Shown here piece after piece: positions 62,720 to 64,000 of a DNA stretch of 64,000 nucleotides (position 1 is its first letter; every line of letters begins with the position of its first letter). Source of the stretch: Rotaria socialis (Eukaryota > Rotifera > Eurotatoria > Philodinida > Philodinidae); contig CAJNYU010000408.1 in NCBI GenBank assembly GCA_905331475.1, positions 62,001 through 126,000 on the forward strand, read 5' to 3'. The notes beneath the pieces are model-generated. The model worked only from the letters and a program-made list of their open reading frames with translations. It was not told where the DNA came from and did not search any database. The position numbers and the translations under genes are program-made.

Positions 62720-64000
62720 CGAACATTGTTCTATTGTATTTCGAAACAACAAGATAAAATATAGTACGTATCAGAAAGTGGCAAATTTTGACGTTTTCTA
62801 CTAATTAAGAAACATCTATGTCAAAATTAGTTAGATTTCTAGATCGGAAATATTATGAAGAGTGAAAATTGGAAATGAAGTCATTGGAAAATGTGGGCGA
62901 ATTTTGAATGGTTGTGAATGGCTTATGCAGAAAAAAGAAATAGAAACTTTCGATGCTCAGTATTGGATCGAGGGGAAAATATCCTTGTCGTTGTTGCGGG
63001 AAGTTTTGTTTGGATATGGCGATGAATGTGGAGTATACGACGAGTAAGTCACGAATTCGAGATCGGATATAAACGAAGAGTTCAAATAAATCGCATCCAT
63101 GTTCAAATAGAAAAACAGTAAAATATAAAATTCTATGTAAGTTATTACTGTCTTTTAGTTTTCACTCCGTTGATGATTAGATACACAGAAATGTGGATAG
63201 ATCGCAGTTCTTCTAAAAACCCAAAGTGGTTTCACGCTGCAACACAGAAATAAAAGGTCATTTTCGGGTGAAAAGCCGCGCATGGTGGTTGATTACTTGG
63301 TTAGTGATATTAGAAGAACTTGAGCAGGGTAAAAGATACAAAAGGACCCCGCCGGATAAGAGTCAAAATCTGCCACCTTATGGAATTATATGAAAGTTAT
63401 ATATTCTGAAAGCCTATTTTCGGCGCACGTTTTCGCATATTTTCTTTGACTGAAAGGGTTGACTATAGGAGTGCCAGCGAATGATATTGTGAACACCCCT
63501 TAATGACTGTTATGGATATCCTGGCAATCAATAAACCTGTGCTTTTGCTTTCAAAAGGGTCGGTTCAAAGTTCGTCAAATACTATCGATAGACGCAGCAA
63601 AATCTGCCCTACAAAGTGAGATAAATCTATAAATTTTAAGCTGTTCCCTTGAGGAGCTATAAGATCCACAAGTATCAGGCAGTCTGCATAAAATATGATT
63701 TTTGCACTGTAAATTTTTTTGAAATTCTACTTTTTAGAAAATCGACTTCAAATAAGCTAAAGCATTTTCGAATTTTTATTATTCATTCGTCGAATTTTAA
63801 ATATTCAGAAAATGCTTGATTTTCTAAATTATAGAAATTCAATTTGATTTTCAGAAAAATTCTTTTTCCAAAAAATTGAAAAATCAACAGTGACTTCTTA
63901 ATATGTTTGAAATTCAATTGCAATTTTATAGGAAGTCAAGATAAATTCTACAAAAAGTAAAAATTCAGCGCCACGTTCTAGAAAATCATTTGGATTATGA
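62720..64000. other. Right-edge region, nothing firmly recognised
   Basis: Short frames only. From 63700 on, an A/T-rich stretch has many overlapping short palindromes built on GAAAAT/ATTTTC words. Confidence 0.4.

Overview
The window looks like nuclear DNA of a bdelloid rotifer or a close relative. The genes are animal genes (PPEF/rdgC, CDC6, KAT2/GCN5, TDP2, spermidine synthase, a Gsx-type ParaHox homeobox, CPSF6, TADA2). Most introns are about 50-60 nt with GT...AG ends, intergenic DNA is AT-rich, and runs of TGTGGG occur, which I recall as the bdelloid (Adineta) telomeric hexamer. The species cannot be fixed from sequence alone. All exon structures below were built by hand from splice signals, reading-frame continuity and remembered family motifs. 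No search was run.

Layout. 1-14.6 kb: five tightly packed minus-strand housekeeping genes, in transcription order spermidine synthase, TDP2, KAT2, CDC6 and a PPEF phosphatase that runs off the left edge. TDP2 and KAT2 are 75 bp apart, with a strong splice-acceptor-like site just before the KAT2 ATG, so co-transcription with trans-splicing is possible. 14.6-18.1 kb: a Gsx-like homeobox gene behind 2.9 kb of non-coding DNA. 18.8-25 kb: a PHF24-like PHD-finger gene, two small secreted cysteine-rich proteins, and an NTPDase (CD39 family) gene with two disabling lesions. 25-33 kb: an NSD-type PWWP protein without a SET domain, CPSF6, and a single-pass membrane protein.

33-40 kb is a graveyard: unidentified decayed coding blocks, a 2.4-kb repeat-rich element with inverted ends holding a 261-bp hairpin, 150-bp exon-like duplications and a 51-bp minisatellite, then a VCP-lysine-methyltransferase pseudogene and a dynein heavy-chain pseudogene. 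41-45 kb: an F-box/LRR-like gene with a hAT-like element in its first intron. 45-47.7 kb: head-to-head telomere-like hairpins and an element with long inverted repeats. 48.6-50.7 kb: a divergent TADA2 (ADA2), the expected partner of the KAT2 encoded 37 kb away. 51.3-57.1 kb: nested elements, namely a MITE, a decayed non-LTR retrotransposon and a pogo/Tigger-like DNA transposon. About 58.8-62.5 kb: a strongly diverged tandem array with a period near 92 bp.

No clearly new gene system stands out. The items most worth a second look are the telomere-like inverted hairpins, the 92-bp array, the 2.4-kb composite element, the altered KAT2 bromodomain paired with a SWIRM-less TADA2, and the doubly broken NTPDase.
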